Assembly: GCF_033958435.1 (NCBI RefSeq)
Contig: NC_134141.1
Location: forward strand, 101,101,001 to 101,165,000
Reading direction: 5' to 3'
Source: Carettochelys insculpta
Lineage: Eukaryota > Chordata > Testudines > Carettochelyidae
DNA: 64,000 nt
This document shows, piece by piece, positions 36,401-47,833 of the stretch. Numbering within the stretch: the stretch's first letter is position 1; each line of letters begins with the position of its first letter. Both the position numbers and the translations under genes were made by a program. The notes under the pieces were generated by a model. That model ran no database searches. It worked only from the letters and a program-made list of their open reading frames with translations, and was not told the origin of the DNA.

Positions 36401-39400
36401 AACATATGGCAGCCATTAATAAATGAGAAATGGTTTGCTGTATAATGGCCTTAAACTAAGCCCTCTTGTTAGAACACCCAATTAGAAATTAAAACATACC
36501 AGCTATTTAGGCAATCTGACCAAACATTTTCCTTACAGCAATCAGAAACATTTTCTAGGTAAGAAATCTATAATCAATTTAAACATAGCTTGGTCATAAT
36601 GGATGAAATCTACTCCACTACTGAGTGGCCTACACAAGCCCACTTAAGTCTTTGCTCAGCAGCGGGGGATGGCAAAAGGATGTGCAATGGAAGCCCTCTC
36701 CGACATGGAAGAGGTTTCCCAAAACCTTTCTAACAATAGTAGTGAGTAGACAGGGGTGGGGCAACTTGCTTCAGTGATCAGGAATCTCATCTGTCGATGC
36801 AAAGGAGTTTTAGATCAGAACTTAAAATAGCAGCCTTGGAAGACCTGTACTGCTAACCCACATCTCCCCAATATGCATGAGTGTTTTAAGGACCAGGGTC
36901 CATACAAATCATTAAACGTTCTCTAGGCTATTAAACTATTTATATGGCGTTCGATACCGCAAATATGATGAAGTAATAAAAATGCAACTCTTTACAGCAG
37001 GACCACAAGCAGTATGATATAGGTGCTTAAACATCTCTGTATAAGGAATGGGGAAAATGAAGCTCTGTAATTTAAAAAGGGAAAGTTACCACCTCTACCA
37101 ATCCACTGTAGTACATTCGGATCTGACATATAGGTGTTTCATCAGTGTTAACTCCATTAATTAAACTAACATTGCTAGGGTCAAAAGAGTTACTTTTCTA
37201 CTGTATGTTGTCTATAGTCTCATAACGTGCTTACCTAAACCACTACATTATACTAAAAGGCATTTAAGAATTTTCCACTGGTTTATGATACAGTGCGGTA
37301 GTTTTACTTAATGGACTTGGTTTTTTTTCAGATGAATTGTCTACTGAATAGGAAGTTACTTTGTTTCCACATGTTTCTTCCTCAATTGAATACTTCATAT
37401 GACTGTCACTCTTTGCACTTGTTTCTTTTTTTTTTTAAACAAATACAATATATTCAGTTTAAAAACATTTATTTCTTTAGAAGGCTTATTTTTCAGTAGG
37501 TGGCTAAGTGCAATTTGAGAGTCACTATTTTAGTAAGTTACATTCATTAAGTTCTACATTCACTGCTATGTAAATAAACTATTCACATTTTGTCATATGC
37601 AGAAGCCCATTAGAAAAATAGTATGTGCAACGAATCTTGCGCACACTCCCCTCTTATTTCCTCCAATCTCACAAAGCAGGCAAACACAGAAGCAAAGAAG
37701 AGACAAATTCTAGAAATACATAAACGTTACCTGTGTGTTTCCGAAGATGCTCTTTAAAATGCCCAAAGTGGTCAAACTGTTTATCACAGTACTGGCATAC
37801 ATGTATTTTTTTGCCAGGCCTTTGCTTCTTGCTGGCTCCACCTTCGTCAAGGTGGTAACAGGTGAGGTGCTGTTTCAATGCACTCTCTCGTAGGTACCTT
37901 TTATTGCATATGTCACACTTGTAACTCTCAGTGGAGTGTGCTTTCATGTGTTCCTTAAAATGGTAAAACAATTTAAACGAACGGTTACATTTCTCACAGT
38001 GGAATAAATTGTTCACGTGTGACAGCTGAAGTTCCACAATTTCAATACCTTCTACCTGTTTGCATGTAGGATCAGTTGCATTGTCACCTTCTTCTTGGAT
38101 CTGACATTTTCTCTCCCCCTGACGGTACTTGCTGGTGATATCTGCCAAAAGAGCCAAAGCAGACTCATCTGACGTACCCGTAGTCTGTATATACTTTATA
38201 GATTGTTCTGCAGAAGTTACTTCTTCAAGAGTTTCAATGCTGTCATCTTCTACTTCAATTGTCCTTTCAGCAATCTCCACCTCAATTTCCACAGGCTCTG
38301 ATTCTGCAGATGGCAACGTTTCTGTGATGACATTGGATGTTTCAGCTATCTTCCTCTTTTTGGTATTTTTTGATTCTTGTGTTTTATTTGATTCTAGTGG
38401 TGCTGAATTTTCTTTGTTCCTGTAAAGTATGTGGAATATAACATAGTAAGGATCCAAAACCACTGACACAATAAATCCTGTAATATACAGAATTTACATG
38501 AGATCATTCAAAATATATAATAAATCAGCAGTAAAGTGTCTGAAGAGAATGCATTTTCTGAAATGCCACGCAGGTGGTTATCTTTGTGCCAATGTTATAA
38601 CCAAGCGTGATGACCAAGGTGTTCTTTTAGACTGTATATATTTTATTTATTCTGGACTGATCCAATACCCATCCACAAGAATAGTGAATGGACAGGCCCA
38701 TCAGAAACCAATCAACTTTGTTCATTAGACAAAAAATTACCAACAGTAGAAAATGCTGCACTTGAGGCTTCAGTGGAGAGAAACGCCAAAGCGGGATGGA
38801 AAGATGACCTCATTACATCATATGGTATTGAACCCCAGGACCACATACATGAAAAATTGGTGAGGAGAGGGAACTCTCTCTTTAGAGGCAGTGTGGGGTG
38901 GAGTAGCTGGCAGAGTGGTAAGAGAAGAGAGTTCTCTTTAAAAATATACAATTGTCCATCTTCTCTGTAACTGAGCTAAGAATGCCGTAACTAATTCAGG
39001 TGAAGTGTAAATCAAGAGATACTGAGCAAATAGAATCACAAACACTAGAACTGGAAGGCTGGAGGAGCTGTGTGGCCAGTGCCAATCTTCCTGGGGCCTC
39101 CCACCCTGGACTCCCTCCCTGCAACGCCCAACCCTGCCCCACCCTGGTCTGTCTGTTGCCCAGAAAGACAGACTTGGGGGATGCTGTTGTGGACAGCTCT
39201 GGAAGGGCGGTAAGAGAGGCACGGCAGAGCTGGTCTGCCTCTGGCAGGGGTCGAGGGGAGGAGATGGGGGCAGTTGCTGCTGCCAGACGCCGGTGAGGAG
39301 GGAAGGTTCCGCTACTGACTCCCCACATGCCCACGTCTGGCGTCAGGAAGTGGCTCCCCTGTGAGTAGGGGCAGTAGGAGCTTGGCTCTGACCGGCACTT

Positions 39401-42400
39401 TCCCTCCCCAGCAGAAGAGACTGGGGAGTCATGCAGCCAGCCCTGGCCTTCACTGCACAGCCGTCCCAGGCTTCCTTTTATTTGATACAACATTTAGCTA
39501 ATAAACTCATTATAAAATTGCAACCAATGTCTTAGAAATGCTGAGAAAATACAAGCTACGTAGTATGACGAAGGCAGATCTGTGAGGTAAGGAACAGAAC
39601 TGTGCAACCCCTCTCCACACTTTCTTCCCATTTAAGCCAAGGGAGTTAAGCCCATCATAACAGAGAGCTATGCAAATCATGACTTTTTGGTAATTCTGAA
39701 AATTCAGAAAAATGTATTAATCTAACTAGAGCTACCATATAGAAAAAGAAGATAACCCTGAGAGGGACTGAATCTGAGTTCAGGTTGAACAAACAACCAA
39801 CTTTTTCAGAATTTTCAGTGAATTTAAGTCAAACATTTTGCTTAAGATCTTTTTATTAAAAAAAAAAGCCCCAGAAGTATTTAAAAAATAAAGGAAGGAA
39901 GGTGGTGGTGCCCTTTTAACCAAAAGCCCCCTGGTTAGGACACTCACCTGGGGTCAGGGCATGGGTGGGGGGGGAAACAACACAATATCCGTGTTCCACC
40001 CCTGCTCCGCTGAATATAGGGAGAACAATGTCACTTCTATCAATGGGCCCAAATCCCTATGTGAATATAGTCTGAAAAATCAGAATGTTTCTTTTTGATG
40101 CTGAAATGGTTTGTTTCAACAATTTGCCAAAATTAATATTAATTTTCAGATTGTTTTAAAATGAACCCATTATCTATATGCTTTCAGTGAAAAAGTTTGA
40201 TCTTACAAATTCTACCCAGTTTTAGTAATATTAAATTTTATTATTGCTTCAACACCTTGTTTGGAGATGGCTAAACAGGAGGATTAAGCAGACACCGTCC
40301 AGTCAAATTTAGCACCAAAATGTTGTAAAAGGCTTATTTTTGGAAAAACTAAATCCAAGAAAAATTAAAGCATTTCTAAAACTATGAAAGAGGCTTGTGT
40401 TTTTAAAAGCAAATTAGTTATTTCCTTGCAACTATAGCAACCCAAATGATTGTAAGATTACACTAGTGCCTCAGATGCTGAAACTGGGTTTCAATTAAAT
40501 TGAACACTCTATCTTCCAAGCTCAGATAATTGTAATAAGGAACAGTAAATACAGCAGAATCTGAGTGTCAAACATCTTGGGAATGGAGGTTGTTCATAAC
40601 TTTGAACAAAAGCTATTCCCATAGTTCAAAAACTTACAACTGATCATTGACTAATAGAGCTTTAAAACTTCACTGTTCAAAAGGAAAGTGGTGCTTTCCC
40701 TTTGTTTCTTTAGCTGTTTGTGCTTAATACAGCACTCGACAGTATATGCTTTTTTTTGGAATATTACCTTTTTATTTTTTTCAGAGTGAATCTCTGCAGC
40801 TGTTTGCAACAAATTTTACATTAATACATTTATAATATAACTTCCCCCATTTTACAAATACGCATTTTAATCCTGATACTGTTTTTTGATCCACAATGAA
40901 GTTGTGGAGTCTTGATTCCGCCCTGCTACTACCACAAGACTGTACTGCCTCTCTATATTTAATTGGCAACAAAGCTTAAGTTTAGGACAAACACTTGAAA
41001 ATAAATATTGATGGTGAAAACTCTGCTTCTAGTCTGTAATCTCACCAAAATTTATTTATTTTTAATAAAGCAAATACCACGACTGTAGCCACCATAGGCG
41101 GAATTGTATTCCATTTCTTCAAGATGAGTGAAAAATCTAAATGCTCACCTGATTTCAAGTGCTTTAATGGCTTCTAACATCTGCAGATACTCAGCTGCTT
41201 TCCAGACATCATTTGCTTCTTCTTCACCTTGGACCATTAATTTTGCTGTGTAGGTGAACTCAATTAGGTGTCGAAATGCCATGTTACTTACACCTGTTCA
41301 GAAGTAAATATACACTGATTTTTTTGCAACTCCTCAGACTTTAGTTATATAAGAAGTAAATTTTGATAGCAAATGTTTTGACATCTAGATTTTTGTTCAG
41401 AATGTCCTGCTTACAGTAGACCCTCGCTTTACGTGGACTCGACTTACCTTTTTACATGAATGCTAGCTGAGTCCAGGGAACCCTACAGTACTGTACAAAC
41501 TCCCATTCTTCTCGGAGTAGACCTCCCTGCAAGATGCTTTCCTGTGCTCTGCATTGCAGAGGGCAGGTGCCCCTGAAGTTGTGCAAGGAGCAGTGCAGGG
41601 GAATGGCAGGTGGGTGGAGGGGCGGGAGAGGGAGGGAATGTGCTTCGTGTGCACACAAATTCCTGCAGTTTTACCTACTTGTTTTTCATACCCCACAAAG
41701 TTGTCTCCATCCGAACAGCCTCTGAACCAGTTGCTGCCCCAGGGATGTCCCCTGAGATTGGGCTAGATCATTTTGTTCATTTGGGGGTTTTGCACACAGG
41801 CATTTCTATACTGGGATCTGATGAGCATTTGTAGTTCACCTCCTCCCACTCTTGCTAGGATCCAATCTGAAATTTCAGGGGTTATTTTTGACAACCAGCT
41901 TTGCACAGGAGAAGGTCTTCTTGGAAGAAGCCTCTGAAAAGCAACCGCAAATGGGGATGGCACCCTTGGGCAGCAGTGCTGGCATGCCGCTTCTGCTCTC
42001 CTTGGTATGAGGCAGGGAACGGGGAGCCGCAGAGGAGCCAAAGACAGCTGACTTTGCTCCCCACCTCGCCCTGTCTGTGTGCGTCTCGAGCGCTGGAGAG
42101 ATTGTGGGAGCTGCTGCTGAGCAACAACACACTGCTTCATACTGAGCCTCAACTTCACACAGTATGAATGGCAAAGTACTTTTCATTTGATTAACCCAGG
42201 ATGCTGCTGCTCAGTTGGGGAAAGCTGCTTCTCTCCTAATAACAAAAGTAGAGCACAGAGATTCGCAGCAGCTCAGGGACTCACAGTATACTTGGCAAAG
42301 GTGGACAACAACACGTAAGTAAAAACCCAGACCATCCCCACTTCCCTAATACATGTATGCTGCTGGGTGCACAGAAGAACGAAGGACAACAAAATCTAGG

Positions 42401-44252
42401 TGAGAAATTCCATTGTGGTCCCAGGCATCAGTCAGCAATAAAACAAACCCTGGCATTCCTGATCTCCTGGAAGCCCCAAGGAGGCTGCTGGAATGGCCTG
42501 CTTTTGTTATTAGGAGAGAAGTGGCATTCCACAACTTCCTGTTGTTTTTGAAGATACAGACTAACTCTCTGATACTTTTCTCCAACTAGGCAGCAGAGTC
42601 CTGGGTTAATCAAGGGAGAAGTACATTAAGAGGCATGTGTGGAGAAGGCTTCTCTCTACGGTAGTTAAGCTAATTTGTAAAGTTAATAGTATTCCACATC
42701 TGCCCAAGCAGGTCTTTGCCCAGGAAAGCTTATGCTCCAAAATATCTGTTAGTCTATAAAGGTGCCACAGGACTTCTTATTGTTTTTGAAGAAACGGACT
42801 AACTCAACTACCCCTCTGATACTTGGTACTTCACAGGCATGTTGCCAGCAGTGGGAAACCAGGAAAACTGACCAGCCCTGGTGGGCTGGTCAATTTCACA
42901 GCTCCTCCAAGCACAGGGGAGCCAGGAACCAGGCTGCAGCCTGGTTCCCATCTCCCCCAGCTTGCACAGAAATTCGAGTTATGCAGGAGTGGCAGGAATG
43001 CAATCCCCACGTAACTCAAGGGTTTACTGGACTGCAGACCACCCTCTTAAGATGTTCTCAGATGCTTTAGTAAGTCCACTGCTTCATGCAATGGAACCTG
43101 ATGCAGCCTCTTTGTGTTTATGCAAAAATCAAGATGAACATTCTTGCTTTCTTTCAAAGGCAGAAAAACACCATTAAAGAATTTACCTCCCCATGTGCCT
43201 CTATATTTAGCAGTACAATTGTATGTCCCGTAAAAGAAACCGTAACATTATCATCTTCGTTATGAGAAAAGCTGCTAGACCCTCTCTGCTAAAGTAGAGG
43301 GTGCTAAAGTTTAGAGAAGCAGCAATCTCCATGGCGCGTCTATTGCAACTGAAAAAATATGAGATCCTACTAAAAAAATTATTCCTTCAGATATTAGTTT
43401 TATTCCTTCTGAAGGTATTAGCTACCTCACAGTCATCACAGAGCTAGGTCTTGACAAGACCAATCACCAACACCCACACATCAATGTCTATCACTAACAT
43501 TACAGAACGATAAGTATTTCAGTCATACAAGTCATATCAACATGTTACCTTCTATCTCTACCAAAGGCTCCTGAGTGAAATCTTGGAAAAATTTGTAGAA
43601 GAACTGGCTGCAGGCAGCAAGGACAGCTTTATGAGCTTTGAAGTGGTGACCTAAAAGGAAAGAGGAAATCAAATGTTTGAAGTCAACAGACACTCCTTCA
43701 CACTAGATGCTAATGGGTCCAGAATACAGGAAATTGAAAAATTCATATGCAATGGCATTGTAGGAGAGTGCAGTTTGAGGCAGGGATGTTAGCATTTAAC
43801 CAGTAAGCCTCACCCTAAGTGGATGAGGCTTACCGATTACAGTTAACCGGTAGGGGCTGGAACAGCTCCACATCCACCGCAGGCAAGGGGATGCTCCTAT
43901 AGCCAGGCTGGAACAGCACCTGCCCACGCCTCAGTTAACTAATTAAATGGGATTTGATATCCCTAGTTTGAACATACCCTCAGTTGCATGGCGTGTTACT
44001 GCTGACACCTTCTTGGGCCTTCACTGATCCACACAGCCTTCAGCACATAGCCTCAGTCTACTGATTTCAGGGTACAAAAATAATCTATAACATTTGTGTA
44101 TCAGTAGATTCAGTATGATTGTACATACCATCTACAATTAGAGTGATGTCTGTAAACTGATCCTGCTCACGCTGTTCATTCAGTCTGTCCAAAATAACTT
44201 TATAATGTTCTGGAAACTCTTGAATGAATTCCATCGTTTCTTCGGCTTCCAT
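26811..44252 (-). CDS. ZNF131: ZNF131, BTB/zinc-finger transcription factor (gene-level)
   Basis: Nuclear BTB-ZF transcription regulator. Six coding exons (44252-44129, 43650-43549, 41293-41149, 38419-37731, 30198-30068, 27479-26811) total 1860 nt, or 619 aa plus stop, close to the human long form. Start MEAEETMEFIQEFPEHYKV is conserved. The BTB domain (about residues 24-124) mediates dimerisation and cofactor binding. A basic KKRK lies at 144-147. Six C2H2-type fingers follow: C265/C268/H281/H285, C292-H313, C332-H352, C360-C380 (last ligand Cys), C396-H416 and C424-H445. A basic KKGRKK (387-392) separates fingers 4 and 5. The tail (446-619) is acidic and rich in Val, Gln and Glu (EQVEQVHVLPVIQVQVD). 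No disabling lesion was seen. All splice phases agree. Introns carry many transposons. Confidence 0.96.
27480..30067 (-). other. ZNF131 intron between coding exons 5 and 6
   Basis: AT-rich, with A- and T-runs near 28120-28170 and 28390-28410. No exon or named repeat was recognised. Splice sites: donor CAG|GTATGT at 30068, acceptor TTTCAG at 27480. Confidence 0.7.
30068..30198 (-). CDS. ZNF131: ZNF131 coding exon 5
   Basis: 131 nt encoding residues 355-397 after completing Gly354. It contains finger 4 (FECPNCHERFARNSTLKCHL ending TAC, so a Cys replaces the last His), the basic KKGRKK and the first half of finger 5 (YECQ). Acceptor TCTTAACAG and donor GTATGT are both good. Finger 5 is split by the next intron between its two cysteines. 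Confidence 0.95.
31955..32070. mobile_element. 116-bp hAT MITE in CR1
   Basis: It starts cagtgtttctcaacc and ends ttgagaaacacca; the inverted ends match at 11 of 13. Flanks ATACAGAG (31947-31954) and ATATAGAG (32071-32078) agree at 7 of 8, a hAT-type duplication. Confidence 0.87.
32334..33480. mobile_element. 1.15-kb hAT-like insertion in CR1
   Basis: It is flanked by perfect GAACTAGA octamers (32326-32333 and 33481-33488), and CR1 sequence is continuous across them. The right end (reverse complement) aggggttctcacaac is typical of 'cagtggttctcaa' hAT families; the left end ttaatgttttcaaatattg is diverged. The interior includes a GC-richer half (32400-33000) and an AT-rich half. No transposase motif was recognised, so it is a non-autonomous derivative. 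Confidence 0.8.
33540..37730 (-). other. ZNF131 intron 5' part, no repeat named
   Basis: AT-rich intron sequence. No additional zinc-finger exon or clear transposon was recognised by eye. Donor CACACAG|GTAACG lies at 37731/37730. Confidence 0.6.
37731..38419 (-). CDS. ZNF131: ZNF131 coding exon 4 (large)
   Basis: 689 nt encoding the end of Arg124 through residue 353, plus the first base of Gly354. It contains the linker with KKRK, an acidic stretch (VEIEVEIAERTIEVEDDS), and fingers 1-3 (FHCEKCNRSFKLFYHFKEH, YKCDICNKRYLRESALKQH, HVCQYCDKQFDHFGHFKEH). Acceptor ATACTTTACAG, donor CAG|GTAACG. The apparent Met at 38469 is intronic. A 102-nt in-frame GT...AG segment lies inside (37954-38055). Confidence 0.96.
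37954..38055 (-). other. ZNF131: Exitron-like segment encoding finger 1
   Basis: This part of the coding exon begins CAG|GTAGAAGG and ends TTTTACCATTTTAAG|GAA, so it has intron-like borders. It is exactly 102 nt (34 codons, residues 246-279) with no stop, so splicing it out keeps the frame. Removal would delete both cysteines of finger 1 and leave its histidines (EHMKAH). From memory, human ZNF131 has a shorter isoform lacking 34 residues here. Confidence 0.7.
38420..41148 (-). other. ZNF131 intron with minor repeat debris
   Basis: A short CR1-type 3' terminus (aatcacaaacactagaactg, about 39034-39053, minus orientation) is followed by a GC-richer stretch to 39480 with spurious frames on both strands. 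Nothing else was identified. Confidence 0.5.
41149..41293 (-). CDS. ZNF131: ZNF131 coding exon 3
   Basis: 145 nt encoding residues 77-123 with split codons Gly76 and Arg124. Protein VSNMAFRHLIEFTYTAKLMV, then QGEEEANDVWKAAEYLQMLE: the C-terminal half of the BTB fold. Acceptor TCTGAACAG and donor ATCAG|GTGAG are clear. Confidence 0.95.
42528..42586 (+). mobile_element. Penelope tail fragment
   Basis: Sequence ttcctgttgtttttgaagat then acagactaactctctgatac matches the terminal 60 bp of the Penelope element at 53040-53764. No target duplication is certain. Confidence 0.5.
42699..42825 (+). mobile_element. 127-bp Penelope tail insertion
   Basis: A 5'-truncated tail: gcaggtctttgccc, aaaatatctgttagtctata, ggtgccacaggacttcttat, ending cccctctgatacttg. 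It matches the tail of the GIY-YIG-bearing copy at 53.6-53.76 kb. Flanks GTATTCCACA (42689-42698) and GTACTTCACA (42826-42835) agree at 8 of 10, consistent with the 10-11-bp duplications of its relatives. Confidence 0.82.
43549..43650 (-). CDS. ZNF131: ZNF131 coding exon 2
   Basis: 102 nt encoding residues 43-75 with split Gly codons at each end. Protein HHFKAHKAVLAACSQFFYKF then FQDFTQEPLVEIE: the core BTB helices. Acceptor CCTTTTAG, donor GAAG|GTAAC. The exon is a multiple of three, so skipping would keep frame but destroy the BTB fold. Confidence 0.95.
43781..43965. mobile_element. 185-bp hAT MITE in intron
   Basis: It starts cagggatgttagc and ends gatatcccta, with inner 'gaggcttaccgattacagtt' text shared with the copy at 13898-14258. 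Flanks GTTTGAGG and GTTTGAAC agree at 6 of 8. It lies in the ZNF131 intron between coding exons 1 and 2. Confidence 0.75.
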
Positions 44253-44267
44253 AGTGAATAGACTAAT
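44129..44267 (-). CDS. ZNF131: ZNF131 coding exon 1 with start codon
   Basis: The exon runs 44267-44129. Acceptor TTTTATAG is followed by 15 nt of 5' UTR, then ATG at 44252-44250. It encodes residues 1-41 (MEAEETMEFIQEFPEHYKVI, then LDRLNEQREQDQFTDITLIV D) and the first base of Gly42. Donor GATG|GTATG. A second Met codon (residue 7) is downstream and less conserved as a start. Confidence 0.95.
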
Positions 44268-44499
44268 CTATAAAAGATTATTAATGAAGTAAAAATACAT
44301 CAGAACTCAATATTTTGCATCAGGGCTTCCCAAATTCCACCCTGCGGGCTACATCTGGCCTGCCAGAACTTTTGTTCAACCTTTGTCATTTTTCACAATT
44401 CAGAGGGGTGGGAATATTCAGCTAAAATGCTAACTAAAACTCAAACTCTGCTCTTTATAGCTGTAATTCCTTTCACAGGAGTGGGGACTCAGTAGAACT

Positions 44500-44880
44500 G
44501 CTGAGTGATTAAAAAAATCGCTATTAATTGCACAATTAATTGCACTGTTAAACAATAATGAGTGAGAAGTGCATGGGATTTGGAGCAGGGATGCGGGGGG
44601 GTGGTCTGTTTGCACCGATATGCAGGATTCACCCCCTGGGGGTGTCTCATAGCAGCAGCACTCAAAGCACTCGGGCCACCCAGTGCCAGAGCAACCTCTG
44701 ATCCCCTGGCAGCTGCCAGGGAAGGGAACAAGCCTTCTCCTGCCCCAGGGAGCTGGCCCCACGGCCCTCCTCCTGCGGCCCGCTCACTTCGAGCAGCTTG
44801 TGCTGGTTTCCCACCATCTGCGATTAACGTGCATTAATTTTTTTAACACATTATTCTGCCCTGCGTTAATTGTGGGTGTC
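44500..44880. mobile_element. Putative hAT-like MITE
   Basis: Inverted-type ends: left gtgattaaaaaaatcgctat then aattgcacaattaattgcac; right gcgattaacgtgcattaatt and ctgcgttaattgtgg. The GC-rich centre resembles other hAT MITEs here. Limits and duplication are unresolved. It lies in the first ZNF131 intron. Confidence 0.45.
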
Positions 44881-45505
44881 AACATGTGTTAACTGATAGT
44901 CCTAGTAACCAGCAAAACTTGGCCTATACGGTAATAAAAGGGTGGGAAATATGAATTTAGTTTATGTGAAGTGCTAGTTTGATAGTCCTAGAAGTCAAAA
45001 GCCATTGATATACCCAAAGAACACATCCCGTAAGTATAGTGGGAGTGAAAGCCACCCCACAAATCAGGCCAACTACTTCTCAGACTAAGAGATCGGTCTG
45101 TTCCCCATGCCTATTCAATCCTCAGAAACTGCTGATGCTACCAGTAAGATTGCTAACTAGTGCCAATTGTGACAGTGGTTTCTATGATACAAGTATTTCC
45201 CAGACTCAGAGGAGACAATGGAGGATCTAAAAATCTTAAGCAATGGCACTAAAACTATTCTATTTCTATACAACTTGGAATTTCTGTGCAGTAAGGGGAG
45301 ATTACCCTAGGGTGCAGCTCTGTCTTCCCGCATATCTAGTTCTATGACTCAAGTGTTTAAGATTCCTTCTCACTGTTTATTAAAATGCAGCAGTATATTA
45401 CACAAAGATTACTCTGCGTTATCTCAGAAATGTAAATTGGTTCCATTGAGCAAAGCTGCCTCTGCAGGACTGTGAAGCTTGCAGGCCCTCACACAACCAG
45501 TAGGA

Positions 45506-46298
45506 TCAGAGGGGTATCCGTGCTAGTCTGTATCTTCAAGAACAACAAGTAGTCCTGTGGCACCTTACAGACTAGCATATTTTTGGAATATAAGCTTTTG
45601 TGGGCAAAGACCTATTTTGTCAGATGCATGAGTGGTATCAGATGCATGGGGGGGTGTTCAGAGGACGGTTCAAAGAGGGAGTCTCAGTCAAGGGGAGGGC
45701 CAGTGTTGACAAAGTCTGTTCAGTCACAGAGGATGTGGCCCATTATCAACGGTTAGTGTGGAGTTCTGAACATCAAGAGAAGATAAATCAAGTCAGTTCA
45801 GTCAGGGAGGATGTGGCCCATTATCAGTAGCTAATTTGGAGGTGTGAACATCAAGAGCGGAGAAACTGCTCTTGTAATGGGCCAACCACTTTGGAATTTA
45901 TTTTTGAGAAACTTCAGAGCTGCAATTCATCTGCAAATTTGACACCATCAGCCAAGGATTGAACAGAGACTGAGAGTGATTGGCCTATTACAAAAGCAGT
46001 TTCTCCCATCTTGATGTTCACACCTTCACATTAGTTACTGATAATGGGCCACATCCTCCCTGACCGAACTGACTTGATTTCTCCTCTCTTGATGTTCACA
46101 ACTCCACATTAACTGCTGATAATGGGCAACATCCTCCATAACTGAACAGACCTTATCAACTCTGGCCCTCTCCTTGACTGAGACTCCCTCTTTAAACCCT
46201 CCTACTCAAACATCTGACAAGGTGGGTCTTTGCCTACAAAAGCTTATGCTCCAAAATGTCTGCCTATAAAGTGCTACAGGACTTATTGTTGTTTTTGA
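45506..46298 (-). mobile_element. 793-bp Penelope-type foldback
   Basis: Two long inverted arms share blocks such as ggcccattatcag / ctgataatgggcc and aagcttttgtgggcaaagac / ctttgcctacaaaagctt. The centre near 45900-46010 retains the end of the Penelope endonuclease frame (ctgcaattcatctgcaaatt). A single-copy end (tcagaggggtatccgtgcta, then gtctgta) is present only on the left, giving minus polarity. Flanks AACCAGTAGGA (45495-45505) and AACTAGCAGGA (46299-46309) agree at 9 of 11. It lies in the first ZNF131 intron. Confidence 0.82.
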
Positions 46299-47636
46299 AA
46301 CTAGCAGGAGACTCCTTTGATATTCCCTCTGCCTCTCTCCCTCATGCAGTTCTCACCCATGTGAGTACTGTAGCCCCGCACTTCCTACTCCTTCCTTCCA
46401 GCACTTTTGGAGCACAATGAGTTTGCTGATTTACACTGAACGCCTGCTCTTCACCCTCATTCACAGGGTTTGAACAGCTGGACCAGCTCCAAAAGTTACT
46501 AGGAGGAGGGACTACCTCCTAAAGAGTCCCCAAAGTGAGAGGGGAGGAGATCAAGCATTATATGCAAAATTATCTTCCCTTCGGCACCCTTCAAAAACGC
46601 AGAGTGCAATGCATTACAGATTCCTCTGAAACACTGGTCAGGGTGCGACAAGCTTTATCTTCTGTCTATGGTGTCTTCTTTCAAGGCAAAACATCGCTTA
46701 GCATGGGGCAGGGCAGGAGGCGTTACTTTTCCCTCTGCACCATCATCTGCCATCAGATGGGGGAGGTGGGTGTCATACCTCTATACCACCTCACCTCATG
46801 AGGGAGCTGGGTCAGACAGGAGATTGTTCACTGTGCCCCCTTTGGTACTATCCCCTTGCAGCAAGGGTGGAGCATGGTGAGGCAGAACAGGACAAATGAT
46901 GTCCCGGTCTGCACGACAACTTCACAGCAGGGGCAGACTGTGGCACGCTGCGATGTATTCGGTCCCGCAGCAGGAATGCAGCGCAGCGAGGGGATCCGGG
47001 ACACGTCACAGCCCCTCTGCGTCGTGATTCCACAGCAGGGCTGAGCTGGGCTGGGGCGGAGCGGGGCTGTGTCTTTTCCCGCTCCACCCCGGCAAGCACG
47101 GAGCAGGGGACCAGGACACGAGGCACCTCCTACCTAGAGCCTAGCAGGAGCCGTCACGTGCCCCGAAAGTGACGCTTCCACCAGTTCGAACCTCAGCGCC
47201 TCAGCCCAGAGCTGGTCACATGGCCTCAAGCCCCGACCCCAATGGACAAATCTTGCTGCCAATCAATTACACTCCAGCCAATCACAGGAAAGGGGTAGGA
47301 AAAGGAGCCAATGGGCGTTCGCTAAGGGCCAGAGACTGGGGAAGGCGGAAGGCCTGCACAGCGCGGAGCGCCCGCGGTTGGCGGATAACTCAGCCAGAGC
47401 GAGACAGGCAACCAGGGTACCGCGAGGGGAGATCGCGCGCCACACAGCCCCCAACGCATGACGAGCGGACGAACAAGCGCGAGGCAGGCAGCTGGCACCA
47501 CCCCAGGCCCTCCGGTCGTTATTACGTCATCAAAGCGCGCATTAAATGATCCCTTTTCAACCCCCCTCCGGACCGGGGGTTGCACCCGGAGACGCGCGCA
47601 CCCCGTAGGGGGATGGGTGTTGCGCCTGATACTCAC

Positions 47637-47700
47637 CTCGAGGAGCCCCTCGCCCTCTCTCGCCGGCTCTGCCGCTTCCTGCTCCCCAGCTCGCCGAAAA
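47637..47700 (-). other. ZNF131: ZNF131 5' UTR exon
   Basis: A strong donor CTCGAG|GTGAGTATCAGG (minus strand) ends the exon at 47637, inside a CpG island and upstream of promoter-type motifs. The transcript would splice to the acceptor at 44268. The transcription start is estimated, not seen; 47690-47750 is plausible. Confidence 0.7.
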
Positions 47701-47709
47701 GCGGAGCGG

Positions 47710-47833
47710 GCGCGGGCCAATCGCGACTCGCATTCCCGGCCTGCTCCTCGTGCCGGAAGTGACGGTAATGCGACCTTTCGCACAACCGGGTGCTTGGGAC
47801 CCGCTGACCCGGGGGGACGCTGGGAGTTGTAGT
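47710..47833 (-). promoter_or_regulatory. ZNF131: ZNF131 core promoter motifs
   Basis: On the minus strand, in transcription order: a ZNF143/Staf site ACTACAACTCCCAGC (47833-47819), an ETS/GABP-type site CACTTCCGGCAC (about 47763-47752) next to a CRE-like GTCAC half-site, and a CCAAT box (GATTGGCC, about 47722-47715). The CpG island extends roughly 46900-48000. This is a typical TATA-less housekeeping promoter. Confidence 0.7.

Larger units (their letters stand above)
41414..43029. mobile_element. 1.6-kb Tigger-like non-autonomous element
   Basis: Left end cagtagaccctcgctttacg, right end (reverse complement) cagtaaacccttgagttacg. TA precedes the left end (41412-41413); the right flank is GA, probably a mutated TA. 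The interior has overlapping frames on both strands but no transposase motif. A Penelope tail (42699-42825) has inserted into it, and another tail-like fragment lies at 42528-42586. It is in the ZNF131 intron. Confidence 0.75.

Noticed and set aside
38129..38425. 98-aa plus-strand frame
   Set aside because: It is antisense to the large ZNF131 exon.
41452..42186. Cluster of frames on both strands
   Set aside because: They are inside a Tigger-like non-autonomous element with no transposase motif.
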